Positions 1 to 10,070 of a DNA stretch of 64,000 bases are shown here, piece after piece. The stretch comes from Elasticomyces elasticus. Its lineage: Eukaryota > Ascomycota > Dothideomycetes > Mycosphaerellales > Teratosphaeriaceae. The translations under genes and the position numbers were made by a program. The stretch spans positions 1,178,001 through 1,242,000 of the forward strand of contig JAVRQT010000007.1 of NCBI GenBank assembly GCA_035926095.1. The letters run 5' to 3'. The notes under the pieces are model-generated. The model made no database searches, had not been told where the DNA came from, and saw only the letters and a list, made by a program, of their open reading frames with translations. Every line of letters starts with the position of its first letter. The stretch's first letter is position 1.

Positions 1-22
1 TGAAGCATCCACTACCGGGGCT

Positions 23-2146
23 ATGTGGCAAAGACTGTACCTTCACTACACAACGGGGATCACGAGTCGAAAGGAAACTGCAGCTGAGCAACGTAAACGC
101 ATAAGTAAAGCGCAGGAGAGTCGCGAAGCTTATGAAGGGGCTCCCGTCGACTCTCACGCCCTTTACGATCAAGCTGTTAAGGACCACTGGGCACATCTTC
201 GCACGCCATCGTGCGAAGACGCGAGGAACGCGGCGCCATTAGGGCCGCAAGAGATGACGCCGCCTAGATCCAAAGAGGCGCTTGACAGCTTCATCAACAA
301 TTGGATCGATACAGATGTGGCCATGCTCGACCCAAACCAACCTTCTGTGAAACGGCATGGTGCCGTTGATGCTCTGGAAGAGATGGACGAGGATGACAAG
401 GAGGAACCAGCCGAATCGATCAAACCCGAGAGTACGGCGCCCGGGGTCCGGAAGGGTAAGAGAAGGATGTCACTGGACGTCGATCGATCACACCCTACAC
501 CACTTCCTGAGCCCGTTCATGGTCCGTCCTCTGGCGCGTTCACCAATGATGAGAAGGAGGCCATGGACGCTGTGCTTGAACACTATTGCCAACTACACCA
601 TCTTGACTCGGACGTGCAGCGCAATAAGATGATGGACTGGAAGAATCTTGATCACGAGCTGAGAGACTACTTGATTGGATGCTTGCCCAACCGGAAAAGG
701 GTCGCTGTTCGTAAGTTCTGCCAAAGAAGATACATCTCAAAGATCGAGGGTACGTGGACCGCCGAGGAAGATGGATTGCTACTCGAGTGGCACACGGTGT
801 ATGGCGCCAAGTGGGCAGAAATCGCTGATCATGTGCACGGACGTATGCCAGGCCAGTGTCGTGATCGGTACCGCAATCATCTCCAGCACGGTGATAAGGC
901 GCAGACCGGCGCTTGGAGTCAGGACGAGGAGTCTATATTAGTGAAGGTTGTGGCAGAGGCTATCGAACAGATAAGGCAAGCGAACATTGACAAGGGAGAT
1001 CTCGCCAATGAAGCAGAGGACCTGGAGAAGCTGGTTCCCTGGAATGTAGTGTCGGACAAGATGGGTGGGACCAGAACTAGGAAGAGATGTCTCGAGAAAT
1101 GGCACAACTTGAGGAAGAGAAATCCTACTCTGCTCAACACTCTGGCTGACCCTGATCCGCCAGCACCAACCGCCACTGCTCTGAAGTTTGACCCACAGAG
1201 TAAGAAGCAACGCCTTGCTTCTAAAAAATTCGAAGCGTTCCAGAACGGCGACATTCACGATGCCTTGTGCGAAATCTATACCGCCATCACAGACCACACC
1301 AAAACATATGCTGATGAAACCACGCTCTGGTCCCTTATTAGTCAGGCAAACAAAGATAGCCGTTTCGATGCGCCATTGAGAAGGCTGGCCTACCACGAAG
1401 CACTCGAGACATACGGCACGAAGAAGTCGGTCCGTGCGGCTTCGACGATTGCGGGCAAAGCAAAGGCGATGGCGGAATGGATGGAGGGATACAACGCAAG
1501 GCATAACGAGGGATTCGTCACAGGCTATGCGCCAACTCATACCGTCAAGAAGCCCAAGAAGCCCAAGAAGGAGCCCATTGAGAACGACGACAGCAGCGAT
1601 CACGAAGAGGAAGGAGCCCCTGCGAGAAAGCGACGAAAATCGAGAGAGCGTATGCTCGCGGCAAGAAAGGTGGAGGAGCAAAGCGCGCAGGTGGCGGACG
1701 TGCCGCAGAGGAAACCTAGGTCTCTTCTCAGGTCCAGACCACGGAGGGTCCAGCTATCAACAGAGATGGTGGAAAACAGCGATGACGACGAAGAGGTTGT
1801 CAACATCAAGAATGCCTCGGTCCCTGACGCTACAGAGCCAGACTCTTCGGACACCGATTCCTCGAGCTCTGAAAGTGGCAGCCACGACGAATCTCACCGC
1901 AGCGTCGACGATCTCCCGCAAATTTCTCCTCCAGCAAGTCTCGATCTGCCAAGCTCCCCTCCAGCAGGTGATCTACCAGCAGACGACCCTCCAGCGTATA
2001 ACGATGCCGTTGCGACAGACGTCGACGAAGCACCGGACGAACATGGCGACCCTTTCGACGTAGTCAGCATGTCGTCAATGAACAGTCGCTTTACGTTACC
2101 AGGCCGCAAGAGCTTCATAGCAAGATGTAAGACTGCTGGGACGTAG
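23..2146 (+). CDS. Myb/SANT DNA-binding protein, REB1/TTF-1-like (5' partial)
   Basis: The frame is open from base 2 with no stop before the first ATG at 23, so the gene probably begins outside the window or in an upstream exon. From ATG 23 it has 707 codons. Two Myb/SANT repeats lie at about residues 241-290 (GTWTAEEDGLL, then AKWAEIADHV and GQCRDRYRNHL) and about 297-365 (GAWSQDEESI, then NVVSDKMG and RCLEKWHNLRKR). This spacing, with a long second repeat, resembles the REB1/TTF-1 family, which binds rDNA terminators and promoters. A basic stretch (KRRKSRER, about residue 535) may be a nuclear signal, and the C-terminal third is acidic and Ser-rich. The Myb assignment is firm. The REB1-like subfamily is inferred from the repeat pattern, and other fungal Myb proteins remain possible. 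Confidence 0.8.
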   Translation: MWQRLYLHYTTGITSRKETAAEQRKRISKAQESREAYEGAPVDSHALYDQAVKDHWAHLRTPSCEDARNAAPLGPQEMTPPRSKEALDSFINNWIDTDVAMLDPNQPSVKRHGAVDALEEMDEDDKEEPAESIKPESTAPGVRKGKRRMSLDVDRSHPTPLPEPVHGPSSGAFTNDEKEAMDAVLEHYCQLHHLDSDVQRNKMMDWKNLDHELRDYLIGCLPNRKRVAVRKFCQRRYISKIEGTWTAEEDGLLLEWHTVYGAKWAEIADHVHGRMPGQCRDRYRNHLQHGDKAQTGAWSQDEESILVKVVAEAIEQIRQANIDKGDLANEAEDLEKLVPWNVVSDKMGGTRTRKRCLEKWHNLRKRNPTLLNTLADPDPPAPTATALKFDPQSKKQRLASKKFEAFQNGDIHDALCEIYTAITDHTKTYADETTLWSLISQANKDSRFDAPLRRLAYHEALETYGTKKSVRAASTIAGKAKAMAEWMEGYNARHNEGFVTGYAPTHTVKKPKKPKKEPIENDDSSDHEEEGAPARKRRKSRERMLAARKVEEQSAQVADVPQRKPRSLLRSRPRRVQLSTEMVENSDDDEEVVNIKNASVPDATEPDSSDTDSSSSESGSHDESHRSVDDLPQISPPASLDLPSSPPAGDLPADDPPAYNDAVATDVDEAPDEHGDPFDVVSMSSMNSRFTLPGRKSFIARCKTAGT

Positions 2147-2621
2147 CAGCATGCAGAGGCATGTGGGCTAGCCGCTACAAAGACCAGGCATGATTGCGGA
2201 AACTCAATGCTTGGCATCCGTGCATGTTCGACTGATGGATCAGCTTCTATTGCTATGGATGCGACACTCACCGCACTGTATACACGACTAAAACAGAATT
2301 ACCACTCAGCCACGTTTGTGTCGAGATCCTGGGTGAGCTGGAGGCATGTGAACAGTGTCATCGCTTGCATTTACTTCGACCCCGCCAACCCGCTTGGGCT
2401 GTCGCCGCACTAACCGCCCTCAAATCTACCGACTTTATCCTTCACTTCACAAACCTCCTTCCCCTTCGGAAAGCGAGCTGTATGTCGTGACGTAGAATCG
2501 CGTGTCGGCCCATGTGCACGTGGGTCGACGGGATGACAACCACTACCCGGGCAAGTAGCAAGTATTCGTCGTGCAGATATGTCAATACCTTGATGACATT
2601 GACAAGCCCGGATAGAAACCA
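2147..2621. other. Intergenic, no gene seen
   Basis: This is the spacer between the Myb gene and the carboxylesterase. Only short overlapping frames without domain-like content occur. It presumably holds the Myb 3' end and the esterase promoter. Confidence 0.5.
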
Positions 2622-4316
2622 ATGATGAAGCTGATATTCACGGTCGCCTATCTTGCTGCTGGCATATACGCACAAACTAGCGATCCGATAGTCGATCTTG
2701 GCTACGCACAGTACCGTGGCACTCCCAACGACACCTTCGGCGTGACTTCCTTCTTCGGCATCCGCTATGCTGTCTCTCCGACTGGCGCGCGACGCTGGCA
2801 GCCGCCGCAACCCATTGAGTACAATAACGAATACAACACATCTGCAGTGATCGATGCGACGCAGCAAGGCCCGATCTGTATTCAGAGCACGCCCTACTGG
2901 AACATCACGAATACATCGAGCACTCCAGTTCAGCCCGGTGATGAGGGTAGAGTGCATTACCTAGCCGCAAGTCGAAAGCTGTGCTGACGTTGCACCAGAT
3001 TGCCTACTTCTCGATATTCAGGTCCCTGCAAACCCAGCCAACGATAACCTAGATGTCATGGTTCAGATCCACGGAGGAGGTTACGTCGGAGGAAATGCCG
3101 AATCATACCCTGGCTATGCGTTGGTCAACCAATCGGCCGGCAACATCATCTATGTAAGCATCCAGTATCGACTCGGAGCACTCGGCTTTCTGGCTGGCTC
3201 CGAGATTCGAGACAATGGTGTAGCGAATGCTGGGTTGCTTGACCAACGCACTGCGCTTCACTGGGTACAGCGCCATATCCATAGCTTCGGCGGCGATCCT
3301 AGCAAGGTCACAATTATGGGTGGCTCGGCTGGGGGAGGGTAAGTTCTGACAGGATCAAGCCGACCGTAATCTGCTAACGAGGGGACAGTGCGGTTCTCAA
3401 CCAGATGATTCTCTATGGAGGAGTAGAGGATCCTCCTTTCCGAGCTGTCATCTCCGAGCGCCCTTGGGTGCAGACATATCATAACAATAGCGTCCTCGAC
3501 ATGCAATTCCAGGAACTGCTGGCTGCCACGAGCTGTGCCGACCTTGCATGTCTTCGCTCGATAAGTACCGATGCCTTGAACGTCGGGCAGCAGGTCGCTC
3601 TCGTGAACGGCTATCTCAATCATCCAAGATTGTATGGCTTCGGAGACTACTGGTACGGTCCAACGGTTGACGGTACACATATTCGAGACTTCCCTTCGCG
3701 CGAGCTCGAGAACGGCCACTTCACCAAGGTACCACTCCTCGTCGATACTGAGGGTTACGAGGGATTCCTGTTCAGCAACCAGTCCCAGCGCACAATGGCG
3801 GACGAGACCACCGATCTGCAAATCATCTTTCCGTATGCGAAGAACTCTTTCTTCACCAGGCTATACGAGGTCTATCCAGCGACAGCGTTCAACTCAACGC
3901 TCTTCCAACGTCAGTCGATCTACGGAGACTACATCATTAACTGTCCTACCTATTACATGGCCAGCGCTGTGTCGGACTATGGACTGCCGTCATACAAACT
4001 CGTCTTCAATGCCGGTACCGAGCTTCACGGAGCGACGCGGCCATTCTTGCACAACACCAATTCGAGCACTATTAATAATGCAACACTGGCACTGGCAATG
4101 AAAGATTGGTATCTCTCGTTTGCTCTACATCAGGACCCGAATGCGCAATCCTTTAGCAACGCCTCGAAGCCGTACTGGCCACAGTACAACCCGCCAGGCT
4201 CGATGAACTTCACGGTCATGGACGTGAACTACACGATGGTCGGGGCTGTGCAGGATTTCTGGGCAAGTGGTGGATGTGACTTCTTCCGAAGTCACAGCAG
4301 TGTGGTGAGAAACTAG
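2622..4316 (+). CDS. Secreted carboxylesterase/lipase, type B
   Basis: Three exons, 2622-2946, 2999-3338 and 3389-4316, join to a 530-residue protein. The introns are 52 and 50 nt, and the second contains a CTAAC branch site. An N-terminal hydrophobic segment ending in AGIYAQ looks like a signal peptide. The type-B signature EDCLLLDI is rebuilt exactly across intron 1. The oxyanion motif HGGGY follows, then the nucleophile elbow GGSAGGG (Ser about 218), the acidic residue in DTEGYEG (Glu about 343) and the catalytic His in TELHGA (about 435). The alpha/beta hydrolase triad is therefore intact. The length fits secreted fungal family members. The substrate cannot be inferred. Many NxS/T sites agree with secretion. 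The start could be either of two adjacent ATGs (2622 or 2625). Confidence 0.9.
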
Positions 4317-5017
4317 GTGGCGTTGCCGGGTCGTCGTTCGATTGCCAATCTCTGGGATTATATGAGATTTGATCCTACCTCTTACATCAGTGCCATCATC
4401 CAGGAGGCAATATTAAGGAGAGGCGAGACTTGTAGCAGCACCACAACGCGATACTGTCCCTTGAAAGGCTGAAACGGGAGTTAGACTAGATCGTATTTCA
4501 GACATCGCAAGCTTCCTAATCCTACGCCGGAGTCTTCGCTATCCTGTTGCAGCGTTATTGGTTAGTTGTCGCATCGCGAAGGGATAATATGCCAAGGATA
4601 CACAATGGAAGTGTTTCGATTCGCGGCAGGGTTGAGGCTAGCTTTCGTTTGTCTGCATTAGGAAGGCACAGCGGACCGTGCCTAGCTCTTCCGTTTCCAT
4701 GCACGTCGATGTCATGCAGCTTTTTTTCAGATCGCGACGCGTCTCACAAAGAGAAAGCCTCCGACACCGTGCAGCATCGACGCATCAAGGCCAACTTTAC
4801 GCAAACAGTGTGACGATACATAGCGTGCAACATAGCCAAGCAAGGAATGCGCATTTCGAAAGTAGGACCTCAGCAATTTCAACACTAGCGAACTGCCATT
4901 CAACACTTCACCTGCCAACTCGAATCTTTCCACGACTAAACACTGACAATCCAGACTTTGCGCCTCTCACCCTTTCTCTTCCACCAACCCATACGAACAC
5001 CACCATCCACCTTCGCA
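4317..5017. other. Intergenic and 5' leader of the helicase gene
   Basis: No supported gene. The last 60 bases before ATG 5018 are rich in C, T and CCA runs, typical of a fungal 5' leader. An apparent upstream extension of the helicase frame begins with TTG at 4958 and is not used. Confidence 0.5.
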
Positions 5018-6926
5018 ATGTCTAACACGGCGGTGTATTCGACCGCGATGCTCGCGGAGTCGAAGGCGAAACCATACAACAGCATGAACGGAAAGCTGTC
5101 ACAACCTCTTCTGCAAGCGCTGGAGAAGAAGGGATATGGATACATGACGCCAGTGCAAGAGAAAGTCCTCACACAGCTACCAAACTTCAAGTCCGACTGT
5201 CTCGTGCGAGCGAAGACCGGAACGGGAAAGACTATCGCGTTCCTGCTACCATCGCTGCACAGCGTGCTGGCGAGCCGGAATGGACGAGCCGGCGACGTGA
5301 GGATTCTGATTGTGTCACCCACCAGAGAGTTGGCGATGCAGATCAAGGCCGAGTGCGACATGCTCACGTCCGAGCTCAGGCCCGCTATCGAATGTCACAC
5401 AGCCTTCGGCGGCACCAAGAAGGATCAGAATCTCAAGGCCTTCCTTAACGGCAGGCCCACCGTCCTCGTCGCCACGCCCGGTAGACTGAACGACTACCTG
5501 TCTGATCAATATGTTGCGGAGAAGTTCAGCAACCTCCACACCCTCATTCTGGACGAGGCAGATACTATGCTCGAGGCAGGCTTTTTGCCAGCAATCACCC
5601 AGATCTTACGGTCCCTGCCTCCCAAGACAAACGGCTGGCAAGGCATGTGCTTCAGCGCAACCATGCCGCCCAACATCAAGCCTGTGCTCAGCAAAGTCTT
5701 ACGAGCAGATCATGCAGAGATCTCTACCGTTGATTTGAACGAGACTCCTACCCACGAGCTGGTTGACCAATACTCCGTCATCATTCCCACCATAAGCAGC
5801 ACATTTTCCAGCTTGGCCGCGTTGATCGCACAAGAGCGACAACGGAAGCCGGACGCGCTCAAGGCCATCATCTTCGGTACCACCGCAAACGGGGTTGGAT
5901 TGATGTACGACCTCTTCAAGAACCTTCTGGGCAACGAGATCAAGGTATATGAGTTGCACTCTCGTCTTTCGCAACCTGCACGTACCCGTACCACCGAAGA
6001 CTTCAAGAACACTGCATCCGGCCTCATGTTCGCCTCGGATGTCATCGGACGCGGAATGGACTTCCCGAACGTTGACCTCGTAATACAAGTCGGACTGCCC
6101 AGCAACGGCGAGCAGTACGTGCACCGCGTCGGAAGGACCGCTCGTGCTGGCAACAATGGCCGCGCGGTTATCATGCTCACAGACAGAGAAAAGTACTTCC
6201 TTGCGGTCAACAGGCATCTGCCCATCAAGCCTTATACCATTGACATCTCTGCCACTGCTGCACAAGCTACACCAGCTGTTGAGCAGGCTTTCAGTGGCGT
6301 GGAGGAGTCAGCGAAGCAGAAAGCTTATCAGGTAAGCAGATTGATTCTCGGGACCGCCGAGTGTCTACGAGCTGCGGCCTTGTGGCTAAGCTTGTTATCT
6401 CGTCGCCTTCAGGACAAAGATGTCTCGCAGCCAGGCAAAGCCGTTCTAACTTTTGGGACATCTGCTAACCCTGCCACCTATCGCTTTTAGGCATATCTCG
6501 GCTTCAACAAGAGTTTCTGCAAGAATCTGAGGATCGATAACACTGGTCTCGTCACACTTGCGAACGAGTACGCGCATGCAATGGGTTGCCCGGAGCCGCC
6601 AATGATTGACAAAAGTGGTAAGTCTGAAGGGTACAACCCATATGTGAGACATGGATGGCTAATACCCTTTGCCTTGGATAGTCGTTGGCAAGATGGGTCT
6701 GCGAGGAACTCATGGGCTCAATGTCGGTGTTGTGCAGAGGGCACCGGGCGGCGGTCGAGGCCAAGGTGGTGGTGGAGCGCCGAGAGGTGGTGGGCAGCGC
6801 AAGCCGGCACAAAGTGGCGGTGCACCGAACGGGGGGACTTCTAATGGTGGTCCTCGTCCGAATGGGTCTGCAGGCAGTAAGCGTGGTGGCAGACAGGGTG
6901 GTGGAAGGAACAAGCAGCCAGCCTGA
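5018..6926 (+). CDS. DEAD-box ATP-dependent RNA helicase, Mss116-like
   Basis: Exons 5018-6331, 6491-6617 and 6682-6926 give 561 residues. The start is ATG 5018. Helicase motifs run in order: Q motif around YMTPVQEK, motif I AKTGTGKT (about 64-71), Ia PTRELAMQ, II DEAD (179-182), III SAT, V-region ASDVIGRGMD and VI HRVGRTARAG. After the RecA-like core the protein has a helical segment containing MGLRGTHGL, then a Gly/Arg/Asn-rich RGG-like tail of about 60 residues that probably binds RNA. The layout resembles Mss116-type helicases, which act in mitochondrial RNA splicing and translation in yeast. No clear mitochondrial presequence is visible, so location is uncertain. Intron 1 (159 nt, phase 0) is an introner-like element, while intron 2 (64 nt) is ordinary. 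Confidence 0.92.
6332..6490 (+). mobile_element. Introner-like element forming intron 1 of the helicase gene
   Basis: This spliceosomal intron starts GTAAGC, ends TTTTAG and has the branch site GCTAAC at 6464-6469. Its 139-nt 3' part (6352-6490) aligns without gaps to 59759-59897 in the permease gene with 120 identical bases (86%). The host genes are unrelated, so the similarity cannot come from gene duplication. This matches introner-like elements, near-identical introns that multiply in genomes of Dothideomycetes. A pairing between 6418-6426 and 6455-6463 predicts a stem just upstream of the branch site. Confidence 0.85.
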
Positions 6927-7752
6927 TTGAGATCAGGGGTGAAGGTGGACTAAGCGTGCAGCTCTTCACTGACTAGAGTTTGGGACGACACAACGAGAGT
7001 GTGGAGACCGACAAAGGGTGCCGACGACACCGACAGGGCGTCAGCCCCTTAAAATCCCGACGATCAAGCGCTCGAGGTTGTATCCACTGTGGCATTGGTA
7101 TGAAGCCGAGTTATAATCCCTCGGCGCGGCAATAGAGATAGAAAGCTTACTGGTTGAGTGTAGGATTATATGAATAGACATTACCGCGAGAGCAGTCTAC
7201 CACTTCTGGGAGTGATCCCTCACTTCATATCTGAATTTGGCGAGTGTTGAAACGCAGAAAGTCTTCTCGCTGAAACGCTGCGCCAAGGTCTGCGAAGGTT
7301 ACAGCTCAACATCAATGTTCTCACATTAGAAGCAACTTTGGGAACCGTTCACCCTTGACCGTCCAGTTTCAGACCTTCAAGGATGCAGATCCGTGGCTTC
7401 CGTTAACATAACGAGTAAAGAGACAGCCAGATATGGCATTGACACTTTGACTATCTGCCCAACTGTGAGCTGGGTTTGATGGGCTCGAGCGCAGACTTGG
7501 CTGTCTTTACTGGCCCGCAGTGTGACCACCTTACGGTCTACCATGCCACAGTGAAGAGACTCTCCGCATCGTTAATTTCTCCTTCCAGCTCTCTGATACG
7601 AAGGTCCACAGTAAGGATAGTCACGCCTACCTAGAGCTCGACGACGACAATAGACCAAGGCGCTCAACCTACCTCATCTACCACCTGAGGCGCAGATTTG
7701 TGCCGTTACTGGGAACGGCATCCGCGACATGGCCTAGGAGCTGTACCACATT
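6927..7752. other. Intergenic, no gene seen
   Basis: There are 826 bases without a supportable reading frame on either strand. No tRNA-like or repeat structure was recognised. Confidence 0.5.
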
Positions 7753-8661
7753 ATGTGCTCCGTCCTGTATCCTGGTCGTCCGGTCAAGCACCTCCTCATA
7801 TCAACCAAGGCCATCGCGACATTCAACCGGAAGTCGTTCTCTCTCTTCGCTCACCTTTCGCTAAGGGATCCTGCTCATAGATATCAAGGCGGAGACGATT
7901 CAGTTGAAGACGAGGATCGTGCCTTCTTCGACCGCATTCTCGCCATGATGGTTGAGGAGGCTCTTATGGGCACTCTTATCGACGAGAACGACGTGCCGGA
8001 GGATATCAAGCCGCATCTTGCCTACCCTCTTCCCAAGTTCGAGTTTATCAAGAACACGCCTCTGCCATTCGGCTCCTGCACCCTGCCGGTCTACCTAATC
8101 GCTAACTTTGACCGACAAGGAATACCGCTCCCGCCTCTCCTCGCAGCCATCCCGAAGCCTGAGCTCGACATCCTTCGGAGTCGCATCCTCCAGCCTGCGA
8201 AGTCGCCTATGCTGCCGGCCTTGATGTATGCGCTGAACGACATCGCCGATCCAAAACAGCAAGCCTTCGCCCGCAACCGCTGCGTTCGTACATGGCTCCA
8301 GTATGCCTGGTACGACATTGTCGCTCTCTGCGACCAGCGGCCGGAGCTGTTTAGTACATACGTCAATGGTGTCCCTACAGCAGTCACATCTCTTCGCACC
8401 AACAAGAGGTACTATCGTCAAACCTTGTGGAGCGTCTTGGAACCACGCATCTTCCGGGAGATCGCTTCGTACCGCTGTGATAGCACCGACGATCTCGAGG
8501 TTCTGCAGCTTGTCAATGATCGCCTCCTCGATCCGCGAGAGTCCAAAACCGTCACTCGCACTGGCCAAGGACAGACTGGATCGAAGAACCCTGACTTGGA
8601 GGCCTGGGTCGAGGGCGGCGCTTTTGCAATTGCTGTGGAGGCTATGAGAATTCTGCTGTGA
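7753..8661 (+). CDS. Hypothetical protein, possibly truncated
   Basis: A 302-residue frame starts at ATG 7753. I recognise no family. It has an acidic linker near residues 48-57 and Pro/Leu-rich and Arg-rich helical stretches. There is no signal peptide or transmembrane segment. It ends at a TGA (8659-8661), but the same frame stays open for 112 further codons to a stop at 8998-9000, and the first of these are Lys/Ser-rich and protein-like. The gene may be a decayed longer gene, may have an unrecognised splice, or may simply stop here. The third-position GC bias of the main frame supports real coding, present or past. Confidence 0.5.
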   Translation: MCSVLYPGRPVKHLLISTKAIATFNRKSFSLFAHLSLRDPAHRYQGGDDSVEDEDRAFFDRILAMMVEEALMGTLIDENDVPEDIKPHLAYPLPKFEFIKNTPLPFGSCTLPVYLIANFDRQGIPLPPLLAAIPKPELDILRSRILQPAKSPMLPALMYALNDIADPKQQAFARNRCVRTWLQYAWYDIVALCDQRPELFSTYVNGVPTAVTSLRTNKRYYRQTLWSVLEPRIFREIASYRCDSTDDLEVLQLVNDRLLDPRESKTVTRTGQGQTGSKNPDLEAWVEGGAFAIAVEAMRILL

Positions 8662-10070
8662 CAGGCTGATCCGAAGGACACTGGGAAGAAGTCGACGGGT
8701 AAGATCAAGTATAAGTCGACTGTTGAGACGTCGTGCAATGGGGTTAGTGTGTGGTCGTCTTGGAATTACATGAACACCCAGACTGGCAGACACCAGGACA
8801 ACAGAGCCGATACGTACCTCGAGCCGCTGGTTGTCGCCCGCATGCAGAGCTATCCCGCCATCCACCAGCACGTCACCGCTGCCAGATTATTATTTACACG
8901 GCCGGAATACTCTCATCCGCCACCTCATCACGAGGGTTGCTTCGCGTCCAGCGTCAGGAGCTGCCGGCAATATATGAGTTCATTATACTCTTCTAATTGA
9001 CACTGCTAATACTATGTAGTCCACAAGTACTGACACGCCCTTTCCCGTACCGAGTATTGGTTGACACATCATGTCAAGAGCAACAAGGCACAGTTGTGGA
9101 GACATCCAGCACTGATCGCGTGGCAGTATCGTGATCGCCATGAAGCCCGGATCTAGCGTCTCGTCATGGACAGTCCAGTCGTGATGGTCTCGGTTCGCAG
9201 CACTCATCCAGGTGAATTCTCTGGTGCCATAGCCGCGGTCACAGGACCGTCGCCGTCGGCAGCATTGCAGGCCAGTACTGAAGCGGAATGGTATGAATGG
9301 GGCCGACACAGTTTCGAAACAATGGTCACACTGCTCTCCAATCACCACAAGACTGCATCTTCCATGCCTTGAAACATTTTTTCCTGCCATGTTTCGTGCA
9401 GAAGTGGGTTGCTGGGCGGGTGAGGTCGCTTTGGACGCATGTCACGTGCACAAATTGGCGATCTTCGATGCGATATGCAACGACACTGCATGTTTCTCGA
9501 CATCGCCGATAGCTTTCGCATTGGGATCTCACCGCGAAGTGTTCATCGGCCAGTCAACGAAGTGTCACCAGCAGCGTAACCGCACCCTCCTACGCCACAA
9601 ATGGATCGACCCGGCCTTGCGTAGGTAAGCAGCGGTGAGACTTCGCTGGACGGGTCTCGACCCTTCGATCCTTGACATGGACGCGGAAACCTCACGATCG
9701 TGACCAACTTCTGGCTGCGTGGGCGGGTCGCACGCTTCCAGATCGCACGATGTCTGCGATGCGGACAGCGATGCGCTCACCCACTGGTTGGGCGTCTGGT
9801 GAGTGCGTCCTCGTAGGTCCGACTTCTGTGATCCATTCCTTGCTGTCGCTCCGCTAACGTGTGCGCTGACTTCCTCCTGGTATCAACCCAGCAAGCAACT
9901 GTGACCAGTTCGCGGTGTCGGCGTCACGTCCTTGACTCCAGCAAACTGTACTATGACGGAGGTTCCAGGGACTTGCTGAACCTCAAGCTCGTTCTCTGTC
10001 CAAGCAGTCGCTATGATCTGAACATTCCTGGCACCACACGGCGACCTAGACCATCTGGCCAACCCATGCT
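8662..10070. other. Gene-free region upstream of frq
   Basis: The first 339 bases continue the previous frame past its TGA. The remainder shows no supportable gene and probably holds the frq promoter and leader. A CACGTG box lies at 9443-9448, a run of GAT-core motifs at 9469-9486, a CGATC at 9666-9670 and a perfect 10-base palindrome CACGATCGTG at 9693-9702. Confidence 0.45.
9443..9702. promoter_or_regulatory. Candidate clock/light regulatory region of frq
   Basis: In Neurospora the White Collar complex binds paired GATC/CGAT-type motifs upstream of frq. Here GAT-core motifs cluster at 9469-9486, with GGATCGAC at 9603-9610, TTCGATCC at 9665-9672 and the palindrome CACGATCGTG at 9693-9702, all 370-630 bases before the first frq ATG. 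The motifs are seen in the sequence. Their function is inferred from position only. Confidence 0.3.

Noticed and set aside
938..1681. 247-codon minus-strand frame opposite the Myb gene
   Set aside because: It mirrors a strongly supported coding frame and has a shadow-like composition.
4958..5017. N-terminal extension of the helicase frame
   Set aside because: The upstream frame opens with TTG, not ATG. The first ATG is at 5018 in a good fungal start context.
8095..8871. 258-codon minus-strand frame opposite the unknown gene at 7753
   Set aside because: No domain, Arg/Leu/Ser-rich shadow composition. The plus strand has a more protein-like composition, although neither strand has a recognised family.
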